Assembly (NCBI RefSeq): GCF_001026905.1
Contig: NZ_LAQL01000010.1
Span: 1 to 64,000, forward strand
Length of the DNA: 64,000 bases
Direction of reading: 5' to 3'
Source of the DNA: Kiloniella spongiae
GTDB taxonomy: Bacteria > Pseudomonadota > Alphaproteobacteria > Kiloniellales > Kiloniellaceae
The position numbers and the translations under genes are program-made. Below are positions 46,799-57,040 of the stretch, in pieces (the stretch's first letter is position 1; each line of letters begins with the position of its first letter). The notes under the pieces are model-generated. The model was given only the letters and a program-made list of their open reading frames with translations. It searched no databases and had not been told where the DNA came from.

Positions 46799-47273
46799 TC
46801 CTATTCTACTCCCTGTTTGTATTTATCTTTATAAGGTGAGAACCATATAAGCGTTTTATCGCTTTTATTTTATCATATGATTCAACTGATTATAAGGTTT
46901 AATTATTTTTAACCTCTGTAATTTGTACCCAAATAGTCTCTTAGAAATTAAATAAAGAGATGAAACCGCGTACTTTTAGGTTAAAAAAATAATTACTTAT
47001 ATGCACCTCCAACTTTGATTCTGTTTTTCAGAATCTTGATTTTGAATAGATTCAACTACTCATAACTTTGTCGCATTAAAGACAACAACATCACCGGCAG
47101 CGACTTTCCATCCAAAAAACGTCAACTTTTAATCAAAAAACCACATCTTAACGTCGGTTTAGGATAAATTTCAATCAAGTTATTTTTACTCACCAATCAA
47201 GAACCACCAATTCACGAAATAAATCCAAGAACCACAACCGAATCAATTAATGTTTTTTGACCATAAAGTTAAA
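46799..47273. other. AT-rich intergenic region upstream of the ABC operon with inverted repeats
   Basis: No convincing gene is seen in this stretch. It contains the palindrome ATCATATGAT (46872-46881). The inverted repeat GATTCTG/CAGAATC with a TTTTT loop (47017-47035) is followed 6 bases later by the 14-base palindrome TTGAATAGATTCAA (47042-47055). A direct repeat CAAGAACCAC occurs at 47198-47207 and 47226-47235. Some of these could be operators of the ABC operon or lie in the 3' region of the aldehyde dehydrogenase gene. Only the sequence symmetry is certain. Confidence 0.5.
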
Positions 47274-48767
47274 TTAAAAGGTCATCGTAATCGCTTTCGT
47301 TGTTACGTAATTACGAAGGGCTTCAACTCCCTTTTCGCGACCTATACCAGATGATTTATTTCCACCAAATGGAACCTCAATGCCGCCAGCCCAATAATCG
47401 TTTACTGTTACCTGTCCGGAATCGATTGCTTTAGACAGCTTAAGTGCATGAGTAATGTTTTGCGTATAGACACCTGCGGCAAGGGCAAAATCAGTACAGT
47501 TTGCCGCCTCAATAGCTTCGTCAATATTATCGACAACCTGGACCGTTAACACCGGACCAAAAATCTCGTCTTGAACCAGTTCGTCATCCATAGGTACATC
47601 ATCCATAATCGTCGGCGCATAGAACCAGCCATCTCCGGCTTCTTCTGTCTTTACACGCTCTCCACCGCAAACAACAGTTATTCCCCGCGTTCTGGCGCGC
47701 TCCACAAAGCCATCTATTTTCTCTAATTGTTCCAGCGAATTGATGGCACCGTAGTTTGGATTAGTGAGTGCGTGACCAGCTTTTAATTGTGAGGTTTTCT
47801 CAACAATCTTATCAATTAATTCACGATGAATTGTTCTTTCTACGACCAATCGAGAGCCTGCCGAACAAATTTGACCGGCATTATAATAGATCGCCCAGAG
47901 AACACCCTCTGCTGTTTTTTCCAGATCGCAATCTGCAAGCGCAACAATTGGTGATTTCCCGCCAAGCTCCAATGTCACACTGTTTATATTCTTGGCAGCA
48001 GCTTCCATTACCAATGTTCCGGTACCTACCGACCCCGTAAAAGTAATATGCTGAACCTTCGGATGATTGACGAGCGGACTTCCAGCTGCTGCCCCCGCTC
48101 CAGTAACAACGTTATAAACTCCTTTGGGAAGACCTGCTTCGACAAAGATATCAGCCAATAGTAATGCGGTTAACGGTGTTTGCTCAGCAGGCTTTACAAC
48201 AGCGGTGCAACCCGCGGCCAAAGCTGGGGCAACACCTCTGATTGTTGTGGCAAGAGGATAGTTCCAGGGAATAATATGTGCAGTAACACCAACAGCCTCC
48301 ACACTTGAAAAAGAGAAAACGCCATCCCCTAGAGGAAAGGTATCACCCTGTATTTTATCTGCGCACCCAGCATAATACCTTAGGGTGCCAACAGAACTTG
48401 CAACGTCCCCCTTCGCTTCATCCAGTGGTTTACCGGAATCAAGAGCTTCGACAACGGCGAAATAATCAGCTTTTTGTTCCAGTATATCAGCAGCTTTGAA
48501 TAGTATGAGACCGCGTTTGCTCGGTTTCATATCCCGCCAGACGTCAAAAAAAGCAGCTCGGGCAGCTTTGACAGCTTTATCAATATCTTCAGCCTGCCCA
48601 GCACTGACCGATGCAAACACCTTCCCATTTCCAGGATCTTTACTTTCAATCGTTTCAGTTGTCGAAGCTGTTACCCACTCGCCATTGATAAACAGCTTAT
48701 TTGGCAAGCCCTGTAATGTACCTGTTTGGAAATATTCACTGACCAGTACGTCTGTTGTCTTTGCCAT
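47274..48767 (-). CDS. NAD(P)-dependent aldehyde dehydrogenase (betaine-aldehyde/gamma-trimethylaminobutyraldehyde type candidate)
   Basis: The 497-residue ALDH has the coenzyme-binding region IIPWNYPLATTIRG, the general base in TLELGGKSP (Glu267) and the nucleophile in NAGQICSAGSR (Cys301). The overall sequence resembles the betaine aldehyde dehydrogenase branch. ATG 48767 is favoured, with AGGTG 5 bases upstream, over a GTG two codons before it. It lies 59 bases downstream of the enolase-superfamily gene on the same strand, with a LysR gene divergent from both. In an island rich in quaternary-amine enzymes it may oxidise a trimethylammonium aldehyde. An acid-sugar role with the enolase-type enzyme is the alternative. 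Confidence 0.88.
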   Translation of the reverse strand: MAKTTDVLVSEYFQTGTLQGLPNKLFINGEWVTASTTETIESKDPGNGKVFASVSAGQAEDIDKAVKAARAAFFDVWRDMKPSKRGLILFKAADILEQKADYFAVVEALDSGKPLDEAKGDVASSVGTLRYYAGCADKIQGDTFPLGDGVFSFSSVEAVGVTAHIIPWNYPLATTIRGVAPALAAGCTAVVKPAEQTPLTALLLADIFVEAGLPKGVYNVVTGAGAAAGSPLVNHPKVQHITFTGSVGTGTLVMEAAAKNINSVTLELGGKSPIVALADCDLEKTAEGVLWAIYYNAGQICSAGSRLVVERTIHRELIDKIVEKTSQLKAGHALTNPNYGAINSLEQLEKIDGFVERARTRGITVVCGGERVKTEEAGDGWFYAPTIMDDVPMDDELVQDEIFGPVLTVQVVDNIDEAIEAANCTDFALAAGVYTQNITHALKLSKAIDSGQVTVNDYWAGGIEVPFGGNKSSGIGREKGVEALRNYVTTKAITMTF

Positions 48768-48826
48768 AATCACACCTAAAGACCTTATCGTTTCTATTTT
48801 CTAATATTTTGTATTGTGAGCATTTA

Positions 48827-49948
48827 TTAAAAACGCGAAGCGTTATAGCTGACATGATAATCAGCATTGGCCAGCCACTGAGGATCAATCTCAATACCCC
48901 ATCCCGGTTTATCCGAAAGTATGAGATCGCCATCCACTATTTCGTATCCAGGCTTAAACAAACCTGCTTGCCATGGATAATAATCCAGCCCCTCAATTGA
49001 AAATTCTAGATATTTGCCCGGATTGTTAATTGCCGCCATAAAATGGGCGGAAAACAAGGTCACGAGGGACAGGTTTGCACAATGTAAGGTGCAAGGAATT
49101 CCTGCCTCTTCAGCCAATTTCGCCACATCCAAACTTCGCGTAATGCCGCCCATATAGCAAATATCAGGCTGTACGATATCAACAACTCTGTTTTGAATTA
49201 TCTGGTTCCAGACAACCATGTTGTTATCTTGTTCACCACCAGACACATCAAGATCAAGGGCATCTTTTACCTGTTTTGTCCAGTCCAGTTCCCAATAAGG
49301 ACACGGTTCTTCAAAGTGGCTAATGCCGTAATCCTGTAACAGATGCCCGACTTCAATGGCTTTTTGCGGTGTGTAAGAGCTGTTTGCATCAACTAAAAGA
49401 GTAACGTCATCACCAAGGGTTTCCCGCACTCTTTTTACGATATCTTCTGTTCTGCCCGGCCATTGATCAACATCGTGACCACATTCGCGTCCTACCCTGA
49501 ATTTAAAAGACTTATAGCCAAATTCTTCTTTAAGGGCGACAAACCTTTCTGCCTCTTCTTCCGGGGTAATATCGCGCCGCATACTTGAGGCATAAACCGG
49601 AAATTTTGTGCGTGTGCTTCCCAACAAACTGGCAACGCTTTTCCCTGCTCTCTTGCCGTGAATATCCCAAAGGGCCGTATCCACGCCGCAAAGGGCGCGA
49701 TAGAGATAACTTCCTGGAAACTTGTGTTCGCGCTCCAACACCGTTTGCGTCAAAGCTCTGAGATCAGAAGCATCCTGCCCAAGGGTATGCGGCGCAATAT
49801 GTCTGTGCACGATTTGGGATGTTATATCGGCATTATAAGTGGAAACTTGCCCCCAACCTTCATCACCTTCAACTGTTCGCACCCGAACAAAGCCGACATA
49901 TTCATTGGTAAAGGTTTCAATGCTCGCTATTTTCAAGGTCGATCTCAC
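48827..49948 (-). CDS. Mandelate racemase/muconate lactonizing enzyme family protein (enolase superfamily)
   Basis: The 373-residue protein has the N-terminal capping domain and a barrel. The acid/base strand reads SFKFRVG (Lys-x-Arg). Metal ligands lie in LLVDANSSY (Asp), SHFEEPCPYW (Glu) and SGGEQDN (Glu). QPDICYMGG and a histidine in TLHCANLS close the active site. These residues allow abstraction of the proton next to a carboxylate, followed by racemisation or dehydration. The Lys-x-Arg pattern is usual among dehydratases. The substrate is unknown. The start is GTG 49948, or possibly TTG 49936. It is in an operon with the aldehyde dehydrogenase and divergent from the LysR gene. Confidence 0.88.
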   Translation of the reverse strand: MRSTLKIASIETFTNEYVGFVRVRTVEGDEGWGQVSTYNADITSQIVHRHIAPHTLGQDASDLRALTQTVLEREHKFPGSYLYRALCGVDTALWDIHGKRAGKSVASLLGSTRTKFPVYASSMRRDITPEEEAERFVALKEEFGYKSFKFRVGRECGHDVDQWPGRTEDIVKRVRETLGDDVTLLVDANSSYTPQKAIEVGHLLQDYGISHFEEPCPYWELDWTKQVKDALDLDVSGGEQDNNMVVWNQIIQNRVVDIVQPDICYMGGITRSLDVAKLAEEAGIPCTLHCANLSLVTLFSAHFMAAINNPGKYLEFSIEGLDYYPWQAGLFKPGYEIVDGDLILSDKPGWGIEIDPQWLANADYHVSYNASRF

Positions 49949-50054
49949 TCAAAAAAATTTATTGCGTACTATTGTCCAAGCTTGCAGATAAAAGCAAACG
50001 AAGTATTATTCGCCTAAGACATCATTTTATTTGAAGCTAATAAGTCGTACTCAT

Positions 50055-50957
50055 ATGGCCTATCAACTCCCCCCTCTAAACTGGTTGCGCGCATTCGAAG
50101 CCGCCGCCCGTTATAATAATTTCACCACAGCAGCCAAAGAACTCAACCTCACTCCAGCAGCCGTTAGCCATCAAGTCAGATCCCTAGAAAAGGAGCTGGA
50201 TTTTCTATTGTTTGAGCGACTTGCCCGGAGTTTAAAATTAACCGACAAAGGGCGAGCCTATCTGCCGGCAGTGCGACGTGCGTTCGAGGATATATCCGTT
50301 TCAACAACCGGGCTTTTTGGCACCAAGGGCAAGCAAACCATCAATATTCTTTGTACCGTTGCCTTTTCTGTTTCCTGGCTCACACCAAGGTTAAAGGATT
50401 TCCTCACCAAGTATCCTGATATCAATATCAGATTACATACAGCGATTTGGACAGAGTCACTCGACCACGACAACATCGATATTGATATTCGCAGCGGACA
50501 CGGCAATTGGCCGGGGTTTCATAGTCAAAAAATCCACACTGAACCTTCAGTTTTGGTGGCCACACCTGAAAACGTCAGGCTTCTCAAACAGTCCATTAAG
50601 ACAGGGGATAAATCACTTATCAACCACCTTAGCTGCGTCAGGATTATGGGCTGTGAAGGACGTTGGCAAAAAATCCTCGACACTCACTTGAAAGGGGCAG
50701 ATCTAGAGGTAAACATTACAGTCGATACCTCTCTCAATTCTGTACAATTGGCATCATCAGGGGCTTGTGTATCCCTCGTATTGAAAGCCCATGCCCAACC
50801 AGATCTGGACAGCGGAAAGTTAATAAGAGTTGTTGAACAAGATTTCGATTACGATGATTCTCACTATCTGCTAACACCTATTAAAGATGAAAGTTCTAAA
50901 CCTGAAAGTTTGTTGTTTCGGAATTGGTTATTGGATCAAGTTCAGATAGAACAGTAA
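50055..50957 (+). CDS. LysR-family transcriptional regulator (GcvA-like)
   Basis: The 300-residue regulator begins MAYQLPPLNWLRAFEAAARYNNFTTAAKELNLTPAAVSHQVRSLE, the GcvA-like branch of LysR winged helix-turn-helix. A periplasmic-binding-protein-like effector domain follows from about residue 95. ATG 50055 is chosen since the family N-terminus starts there. It is divergent from the enolase-superfamily/aldehyde dehydrogenase operon, the classical arrangement for a LysR regulator and its target, and converges on the GMC oxidoreductase gene. Confidence 0.92.
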   Translation: MAYQLPPLNWLRAFEAAARYNNFTTAAKELNLTPAAVSHQVRSLEKELDFLLFERLARSLKLTDKGRAYLPAVRRAFEDISVSTTGLFGTKGKQTINILCTVAFSVSWLTPRLKDFLTKYPDINIRLHTAIWTESLDHDNIDIDIRSGHGNWPGFHSQKIHTEPSVLVATPENVRLLKQSIKTGDKSLINHLSCVRIMGCEGRWQKILDTHLKGADLEVNITVDTSLNSVQLASSGACVSLVLKAHAQPDLDSGKLIRVVEQDFDYDDSHYLLTPIKDESSKPESLLFRNWLLDQVQIEQ

Positions 50958-50983
50958 TAACAGAAGCTCTCCGAAATCAGCAA

Positions 50984-52609
50984 TCAAACATCACTTAGGA
51001 CAAGATCAGCCCCTTTTTCTCCAACCATAATGGCGGCTGCATTGGTGTTTCCAGATGGCACATTCGGAAAGATTGATGCATCAATCACGCGAAGGCCGTC
51101 GATACCGTGAACTTTCAGTTTATGATCAACAACGAATTTTTTCGGATCAGGCCCCATTCTACAGGACCCAGAAGGATGAAAACAGGTCCAGGCATAACCA
51201 CGAATATCGGCGATTAACTCTTCATCCGTTTTACAATCTTTCCCAGGACGAAATTCTTCAATGATAATATCTTTAAAGGCTTTGGTTTCAGCCAGTTTCC
51301 TTAGATACTTTACGCCTTCCAACATCTCAGCGACATCTTCGTCCGTAGAGAGGTAATTGGGCTTTATCATTGGTGGTTCAAAAGGATCGTTCGATTTGAT
51401 TTTGATTTCCCCACGTGACGTTGGACGACAGTTTGTTAAACCCAACTGAAAGGCAGAAAACGGGTCTGGATTAAGCATAGGACGTGTTCCCGCAGGGGCG
51501 CGTGTGTAACTAACGGGCGAAAAGTATAGCTGTATGTTGGGCTGTTCCAAATCCGGGCTGGTTTTAATAAAGCCCCCTCCCTGATTGATACTCAGACTAA
51601 GAGGACCGCGGCGGAACAGGACATATTTCAGCCCGGCAACCAACTTGCCCCACCAAGAGTGCAATTCATCATTCAGGCTCGGAACTGTGCAGGAATAGAG
51701 ATAATCCATTCCGATATGATCTTGTAAGTTCTGCCCCACTGCCGGGTTATCCACGACAACGGGTATATTATGCTCATCAAGCAATTCCTTGGGACCAATC
51801 CCTGACAACTGCAGCAACTGAGGACTATTGATGGAACCACCACTCAAAATCACTTCTTTTATAGCTGTAACAGCGGAAGTTTTCCCTTTGCGGGCATACT
51901 CAACACCGACAGCTTTCTTACCCTTAAAAAGAACTTTTGAAACATGGGCATGAGTGATGAGTTTAAGGTTTTTACGCTTTAAAGCCGGATGTAGAAATGC
52001 TTTGGCTGCAGACTCACGAAAGCCGTTTCGCGTTGTTGTCTGATAAAGACCGATGCCTTCCTGTTCAGCACCATTGAAGTTTTCGTTATAAGCAAGACCT
52101 AGCTCTTGCCCTGATTTGATGAAGTTTTGACAGAGAGGGTGTAAATCCTTTGAGACGTCAGAAATATGCATCGGCCCGTCTGTACCACGATAGCCATCAT
52201 CACCCAATTGATTAACTTCAGATTTCTTAAAATAGGGCAGGACATCCCGATAGCTCCACCCCGGATTTCCAAGCGCGGCCCAATCATCGTAATCCTTTTG
52301 ATGACCTCGGATATATACCATGGCGTTAATAGAGCTTGACCCACCCAGGACCTTTCCGCGCGGCCAATAACTTTGCCTGTTTGCTGTACCTGTATCAGCC
52401 TCGGTCAGGTACATCCAGTTGACGGCTTTTTGATAGTAAGTCTTTCCATAGCCAATTGGGACCTGCACCCAAAAGCGTTTATCGCTTCCCCCGGCCTCAA
52501 GAATCAAAACAGAATATTTGCCGCTTTCACTTAGGCGATTAGCTAAAACACAGCCTGCAGAACCTGCACCAACAATGATATAGTCAAAAGACTGCTTTTC
52601 TTTACCCAT
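50984..52609 (-). CDS. GMC-family FAD oxidoreductase, choline-dehydrogenase-like
   Basis: The 541-residue flavoenzyme has the FAD-binding motif YIIVGAGSAGCVLANRLSE, LILEAGGSDKRFW, the GMC signature PRGKVLGGSSSINAMVYIRG, and the catalytic histidine region WTCFHPSGSCRMGPD. It resembles choline dehydrogenase/BetA in length and layout, and members oxidise alcohols to aldehydes. BetA itself cannot be claimed, because many marine GMC paralogues act on other alcohols. It may share a transcript with the CaiD-like gene 169 bases upstream. Next to carnitine genes, a quaternary-amine alcohol is a plausible substrate. Confidence 0.88.
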   Translation of the reverse strand: MGKEKQSFDYIIVGAGSAGCVLANRLSESGKYSVLILEAGGSDKRFWVQVPIGYGKTYYQKAVNWMYLTEADTGTANRQSYWPRGKVLGGSSSINAMVYIRGHQKDYDDWAALGNPGWSYRDVLPYFKKSEVNQLGDDGYRGTDGPMHISDVSKDLHPLCQNFIKSGQELGLAYNENFNGAEQEGIGLYQTTTRNGFRESAAKAFLHPALKRKNLKLITHAHVSKVLFKGKKAVGVEYARKGKTSAVTAIKEVILSGGSINSPQLLQLSGIGPKELLDEHNIPVVVDNPAVGQNLQDHIGMDYLYSCTVPSLNDELHSWWGKLVAGLKYVLFRRGPLSLSINQGGGFIKTSPDLEQPNIQLYFSPVSYTRAPAGTRPMLNPDPFSAFQLGLTNCRPTSRGEIKIKSNDPFEPPMIKPNYLSTDEDVAEMLEGVKYLRKLAETKAFKDIIIEEFRPGKDCKTDEELIADIRGYAWTCFHPSGSCRMGPDPKKFVVDHKLKVHGIDGLRVIDASIFPNVPSGNTNAAAIMVGEKGADLVLSDV

Positions 52610-52778
52610 GGCTCAAAACCTGAAAAGTACGTTCCAAAATGAATTTGTTTTTCATTTATGAGTAAAATTTCAGGCATTTCAAACTATATTTTGCCTAAAT
52701 CAACAAAGGCATTGTTTTATTTGTCGCTAGAGGCATGGTGATTTGTTAAAAAATAACTATAGTATTGATATAAATAAC

Positions 52779-53561
52779 TTATTCACCTTTCCAGATTGGA
52801 GATCTTTTTTCAACAAAAGCAAGCGATCCCTCTTTAGAGTCTTCGCTGTGCAGCATCTTTTCGTAGTAGTGCCACTTCCCGGAACGCATATCTCTATAAC
52901 AAGATTCATCATCAAGATCTGATGTTTTTTGCAAGACTTCTTTGACAGCCATAACAGACAGAGGCGCCGCTTCTAATATTTGTTCCGCGAATTCTCTGGC
53001 AGCCGACATGAGGTCTTCAGCACCAACAACTTTATTTACCAGCCCCCATTGTGCTGCTTCATTGGCATCCATGCGCCGCCCAGTTAAAAGAAGTTCCATG
53101 GCAACTGCCCTGGGAAGTCTTTTAGGAAGGCGGAATGATGCTGCATCAGCGATAAGTCCAACCTTTGCTTCTGGAAGGAAAAATTGTGCATGATCTGCTG
53201 CAATAATAAAATCAGCAGCGAGAGCAAGCTCAAAACCTCCGCCAACAGCCATTCCATTTACAGCAGCAATAATTGGCTTATAGCAATCATGGAGTTCTGT
53301 TATTCCCGCAAATCCTCCTGGACCATAGTCAGTATCAGGGGCCTCGCCTTCGCTACTGGCAACCAGATCCCATCCGGCAGAAAAAAATCTTTCTCCGCCA
53401 CCAGTTAAAATAGCGACACGAAGGTCGGGGTCATCACGAAAATCGCAAAAAACCCTTCCCATTATCTTACTTGTTTCGGCATCAATAGCGTTTGCTTTTG
53501 GGCGATCCAGTGTCACTTCCAGAATAGCCCCTCGTCTCTCAACTTTTACAACATCTGACAT
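52779..53561 (-). CDS. caiD: Crotonobetainyl-CoA hydratase-like enoyl-CoA hydratase (CaiD family)
   Basis: The 260-residue crotonase is very close to E. coli CaiD. The two catalytic glutamates fall at the same residue numbers, Glu111 in [12 protein letters not shown] and Glu131 in LPEAKVG. The strings [18 protein letters not shown] and GPGGFAG are shared, as is the WKGE-type C-terminus. CaiD hydrates crotonobetainyl-CoA to L-carnitinyl-CoA. One loop differs, [11 protein letters not shown] here against a VPDSGG type. ATG 53561 overlaps the upstream CoA-ligase stop (TGATG). With the ligase and acyl-CoA dehydrogenase it forms a probable gamma-butyrobetaine to carnitinyl-CoA operon. Confidence 0.85.
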   Translation of the reverse strand: MSDVVKVERRGAILEVTLDRPKANAIDAETSKIMGRVFCDFRDDPDLRVAILTGGGERFFSAGWDLVASSEGEAPDTDYGPGGFAGITELHDCYKPIIAAVNGMAVGGGFELALAADFIIAADHAQFFLPEAKVGLIADAASFRLPKRLPRAVAMELLLTGRRMDANEAAQWGLVNKVVGAEDLMSAAREFAEQILEAAPLSVMAVKEVLQKTSDLDDESCYRDMRSGKWHYYEKMLHSEDSKEGSLAFVEKRSPIWKGE

Positions 53562-55639
53562 CAATTCACTCTTTCTTCTGAAGATATACGGATCATGGCA
53601 TCTGCTATAACAACGCCTTTTCCTTTTGGAAGCACCATAACGGGGTTTAAATCCATTTCAGCAAGTTTACTTTCATTATCAAAGGCAAAATCTGCAACCG
53701 ATAAGATCGTATCAATCAACGCATCAATATCACCAGCAGGTTGGCCACGGTAGCCTTCCAATAACTTGTAAAGCTTGAGTTTTTTCAAAGAACTGTGAAT
53801 ATCATCACGGGAAACCGGCAACAGTAATGGTGTTGAATCCTGCAACAGTTCAACCCAGACACCGCCAGAACCGATGACAAGGGACAGCCCGAACTGAGGA
53901 TCTCTTGTCACCCCAATAATAACTTCGGCAACAACATCCGTAATCATGCTTTCAACAAGAACCTTGTCTGACAGGTACGCCATTCTTTCTGCTGCTGATG
54001 TTACCGCCTCAGCATTTTGTAAGTTTAAAGTCACGCCCCCGGCTTCTGTCTTGTGAGCAAGATCGGCACTTACTGCTTTAACGACAACAGGAAACCCAAT
54101 TCGTTCCGCAGTAAAACCAGCTTCTGAAATCGCAACCGTTTCACTTCTGGGTATTGGAAGTCCGTGTTCTTTTAGAATTGACTTTGCCTGGGTTTCATCA
54201 AGTAAAACAATTTCATTTTCGACCTCTGAGAATTTCCTGACAGTAGAAGATACGTTATTATTCGCAAGCTCCTTCCATCTGGCATTTATCCATGCGGCGG
54301 ATGAAATTGCTTTTAGACCATCTTCGACGCCTTGTAGAGGTACGACGTTGTTTCTGATTAGAGTGGATCGTGCTTTTTCCGGAAGGTTTTCCGGAAGTGT
54401 GGCAAGAACAGCCGCTTGATAACCAGAGTTTTTCTGTGCTGCAATCATGGCGTCAAGTGCAATATCCCACTCGTGGGCTTCGCTTAAATCACTCTTGGGA
54501 TAATCCAGAACCAAAAGGCTGATGTCATATTTCCCCTGCATAACACGTGTAAAACAGTTGGTTTTTTCTTCGATATTCCCCCAGATATAGGTGTGGTAAT
54601 CAAAGGGGTTTGATATAGAAACCTTGTCTCCAAGTTGCTTTTGCAACTGCGATGCCTGAACATCGGGGATCGGCTTGAATTTTAATCCGAGTTGACTGCC
54701 AAAATCAGCAATCAAAGCTGCATCCCCCCCGGAACAACTAAGAGAAGATATATTATTACCCGAAAGAGGTCCCGCAACATGAAGTAACTTTAGGGTTTCG
54801 ATCATCTCGCTAAGCGTACGAACGCGAGCGATACCTATACGTTGAAACAAGGCGGAATAAAGTTCATCAGACCCGGCCAAGGTTGACGTATGGCTTAGGG
54901 CAATTTCAGCCCCAATGTCAGACCCACCTGATTTTAAGGCAACTACCGGTATGCCCTTACTTCTGGCCTTATTAACAGCACGACAAAAACCAGAGATATC
55001 ATCAACACCTTCCATATGAAGGCCTATCGCCGTCACTCGATCATCATCACAAAGCGCATCAATGTAATCCGGTATAGATAACACGGACTGGTTTCCGACA
55101 GATATCATGTAAGAGACAGGCAGGGATCTTTCCTGCATCGTTAGACTTATACCGATATTTCCGCTTTGGGTAATGATCGCAACACCCTTATCGACATGCT
55201 GCCCACCATGATGATCCGGCCACAGGGCAGCCCCGTCCAAATAATTTAGGATACCGTAGCAATTCGGACCAACTAAAGCCAAATCGCCAACACTGTTCAT
55301 GAGATCTCGATGATAGCCCTGCCCGTCAGATGTCTCGGAAAAGCCAGAAGCATAGCAAATTACGCCGCCTGCACCCATCTTCTCCAGATCTTTAATCACA
55401 GATATCGCTGGCTCACGAGGGATCGCGACGAAAGCGGCATCAGGTGCAGTTGGCAGATCATTTACCGATGCAACACACTTCACCCCCTCAATTTCGCTTC
55501 TTCGTGCATTAACGGCCCAGATTTCGCCCTTAAAACCCGTTTTACGACTTTGCCGGATGACTTCAGCTGCCTCCGCGCCACCAACAACGGCTATGTTTTG
55601 GGGGCAAAGCAGGCGTTTTATGTTTGTCGTTTTGGACAT
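53561..55639 (-). CDS. ADP-forming acyl-CoA synthetase (acetate-CoA ligase family), candidate trimethylammonium-acid CoA ligase
   Basis: The 692-residue protein fuses the alpha part (CoA-binding [21 protein letters not shown], then the ligase domain) to the beta part, an ATP-grasp domain with [20 protein letters not shown]. The phospho-relay histidine region [11 protein letters not shown] is present. Such single-chain enzymes activate carboxylic acids with ATP, giving ADP and phosphate. ATG 55639 with GGGAAG 7 bases upstream is chosen over GTG 55675, which would overlap the dehydrogenase stop. Its place between acyl-CoA dehydrogenase and CaiD genes suggests gamma-butyrobetaine, crotonobetaine or carnitine as substrate. 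The family alone does not show this. Confidence 0.85.
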   Translation of the reverse strand: MSKTTNIKRLLCPQNIAVVGGAEAAEVIRQSRKTGFKGEIWAVNARRSEIEGVKCVASVNDLPTAPDAAFVAIPREPAISVIKDLEKMGAGGVICYASGFSETSDGQGYHRDLMNSVGDLALVGPNCYGILNYLDGAALWPDHHGGQHVDKGVAIITQSGNIGISLTMQERSLPVSYMISVGNQSVLSIPDYIDALCDDDRVTAIGLHMEGVDDISGFCRAVNKARSKGIPVVALKSGGSDIGAEIALSHTSTLAGSDELYSALFQRIGIARVRTLSEMIETLKLLHVAGPLSGNNISSLSCSGGDAALIADFGSQLGLKFKPIPDVQASQLQKQLGDKVSISNPFDYHTYIWGNIEEKTNCFTRVMQGKYDISLLVLDYPKSDLSEAHEWDIALDAMIAAQKNSGYQAAVLATLPENLPEKARSTLIRNNVVPLQGVEDGLKAISSAAWINARWKELANNNVSSTVRKFSEVENEIVLLDETQAKSILKEHGLPIPRSETVAISEAGFTAERIGFPVVVKAVSADLAHKTEAGGVTLNLQNAEAVTSAAERMAYLSDKVLVESMITDVVAEVIIGVTRDPQFGLSLVIGSGGVWVELLQDSTPLLLPVSRDDIHSSLKKLKLYKLLEGYRGQPAGDIDALIDTILSVADFAFDNESKLAEMDLNPVMVLPKGKGVVIADAMIRISSEERVN

Positions 55640-55671
55640 TGCTAAACTTCCCAGATCAATGACACGCTCAA

Positions 55672-56832
55672 TCACGCACCCAGAGGTCGAAGTAAACCCC
55701 GCGAAATGATATGGCGTTGAATTTCACTGGTTCCGTCCCAAATCCGCTCAACCCGGGCATCTCGCCAAAAGCGTTCAATCGGAAGTTCAGTCATTAAACC
55801 CATGCCGCCAAAGATCTGAAGACTTTCATCGGTTACTCTGGCCAACATTTCTGTCGCATGAACTTTTGCCATGGCAATGTCCTGATCTGCGGAGAGACCC
55901 TTATCAAGTTTCCAGGCGGCCCCCATGGTCAAGTACTCTGCAGCCTGAATATCAGTCGCCATATCAGCCAACTTAAAGGATACACCTTGGAACTTACCAA
56001 TCGCCTGCCCAAACTGTTTTCGCTCTGCAGCCCAATTAACAGCTAAATCAAAACAGCGCTGTGCCCGCCCGACAGACATAGCCGCCACAGTCAACCGTGT
56101 GGCTCCTAACCATGTATTGGCTTCATCAAAGCCTCTGCCTGCTTCCCCTAGGATTTGCGTAGCAGGAATGCGACAGTTATCAAAGTTGAGAATGGAATTA
56201 TTGTATCCCCGATGTGATACACATTTATAGCCTTCTCGAATTTCAAAACCGGGGGTTCCGCGATCAACAAGGAAACAGGTAATTTGTTTCTTTTTCCCCC
56301 GGGGAGTTTCTTCTTCACCCGTTGCGATAAAAACAATGGCAAAGTCAGCTTCATCAGCATGGGTAATAAAATGTTTCGTGCCATTTAAGATCCAGTCGTC
56401 CCCGTCTTTGACAGCCGATGCTTTCATGGATCTTACATCAGACCCTGCATCAGGTTCGGTCATGGCAATACAGTCAATCTTTTCCCCACGGATCGCTGGC
56501 ATAAGATATTTTTCAACCTGCTCGCCTTTACAACCGCAAAGAATATTAGAAGGTCGCCCAAAAATAACACTCAATGCCTGGGAAGCACGCCCCAACTCTC
56601 TTTCAAGTAAGGACATGGTGACATAATCCAGTCCACCGCCTCCGAACTCTTCCGGGATATTTGCGGCATAAAAGCCCAAATTCAGAACTTTTTGACGTAT
56701 TTCCTGGGTTAGTTCAGGAGGAACATACCCCAATTCCTCGACTGTATTTTCATGGGGGTAGAGTTCTTTTTCAACAAAATCCCGAACGGTATCAACAACC
56801 ATTTGCTGTTCTTGCGAAATACCAAAATCCAT
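55672..56832 (-). CDS. Acyl-CoA dehydrogenase, candidate gamma-butyrobetainyl-CoA dehydrogenase
   Basis: The 386-residue flavoprotein has the N-terminal helical domain MDFGISQEQQMVVDTVRDF, then MTEPDAGSDVRSMKASAV and FIT around the flavin. A later segment reads RKQFGQAIGKFQGVSFKLADM. The catalytic glutamate region is RIWDGTSEIQRHII. Length and motifs are those of short-chain acyl-CoA dehydrogenases. It is the first gene of the ligase-CaiD operon. It probably forms the 2,3-double bond of gamma-butyrobetainyl-CoA, the reverse of CaiA. The electron acceptor would be ETF, which is not encoded here. Confidence 0.88.
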   Translation of the reverse strand: MDFGISQEQQMVVDTVRDFVEKELYPHENTVEELGYVPPELTQEIRQKVLNLGFYAANIPEEFGGGGLDYVTMSLLERELGRASQALSVIFGRPSNILCGCKGEQVEKYLMPAIRGEKIDCIAMTEPDAGSDVRSMKASAVKDGDDWILNGTKHFITHADEADFAIVFIATGEEETPRGKKKQITCFLVDRGTPGFEIREGYKCVSHRGYNNSILNFDNCRIPATQILGEAGRGFDEANTWLGATRLTVAAMSVGRAQRCFDLAVNWAAERKQFGQAIGKFQGVSFKLADMATDIQAAEYLTMGAAWKLDKGLSADQDIAMAKVHATEMLARVTDESLQIFGGMGLMTELPIERFWRDARVERIWDGTSEIQRHIISRGLLRPLGA

Positions 56833-56994
56833 ATCACTTCTCCCTAAGACTTAACCGTTCCTGATCTATAGTTTATGAATTTTTTGCCTTTTAAATCAGG
56901 ACGCTAACAGGAATTTCCGCGTTAAAACTCAACACAGAGTAAATGTCATCACTTCCGAGTGTCATGACGACACAGGTATCTGATACTAAAGTGT

Positions 56995-57028
56995 TGGCGG
57001 GTTTTGCAGGCAAAAATAAAACCCGCCA
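56995..57028 (-). terminator. Hairpin after the carnitine dehydrogenase gene
   Basis: TGGCGGGTTTT at 56995-57005 pairs perfectly with AAAACCCGCCA at 57018-57028, 13 bases after the dehydrogenase stop on the minus strand. There is no clear T run after the stem, so termination efficiency is uncertain. The 208-base gap around it suggests that the acyl-CoA dehydrogenase operon has its own promoter. Confidence 0.55.
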
Positions 57029-57040
57029 GCGATATAGCTA

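Noticed and set aside
47198-47235. CRISPR-like or satellite repeat from the two CAAGAACCAC copies
   Set aside because: Only two 10-bp copies with no further units or dyad symmetry; probably chance in low-complexity DNA.
50984-52609. Naming the GMC oxidoreductase betA
   Set aside because: The aldehyde dehydrogenase and regulator expected next to betA (betB, betI) are not adjacent in the usual way, and GMC paralogues with other substrates are common.
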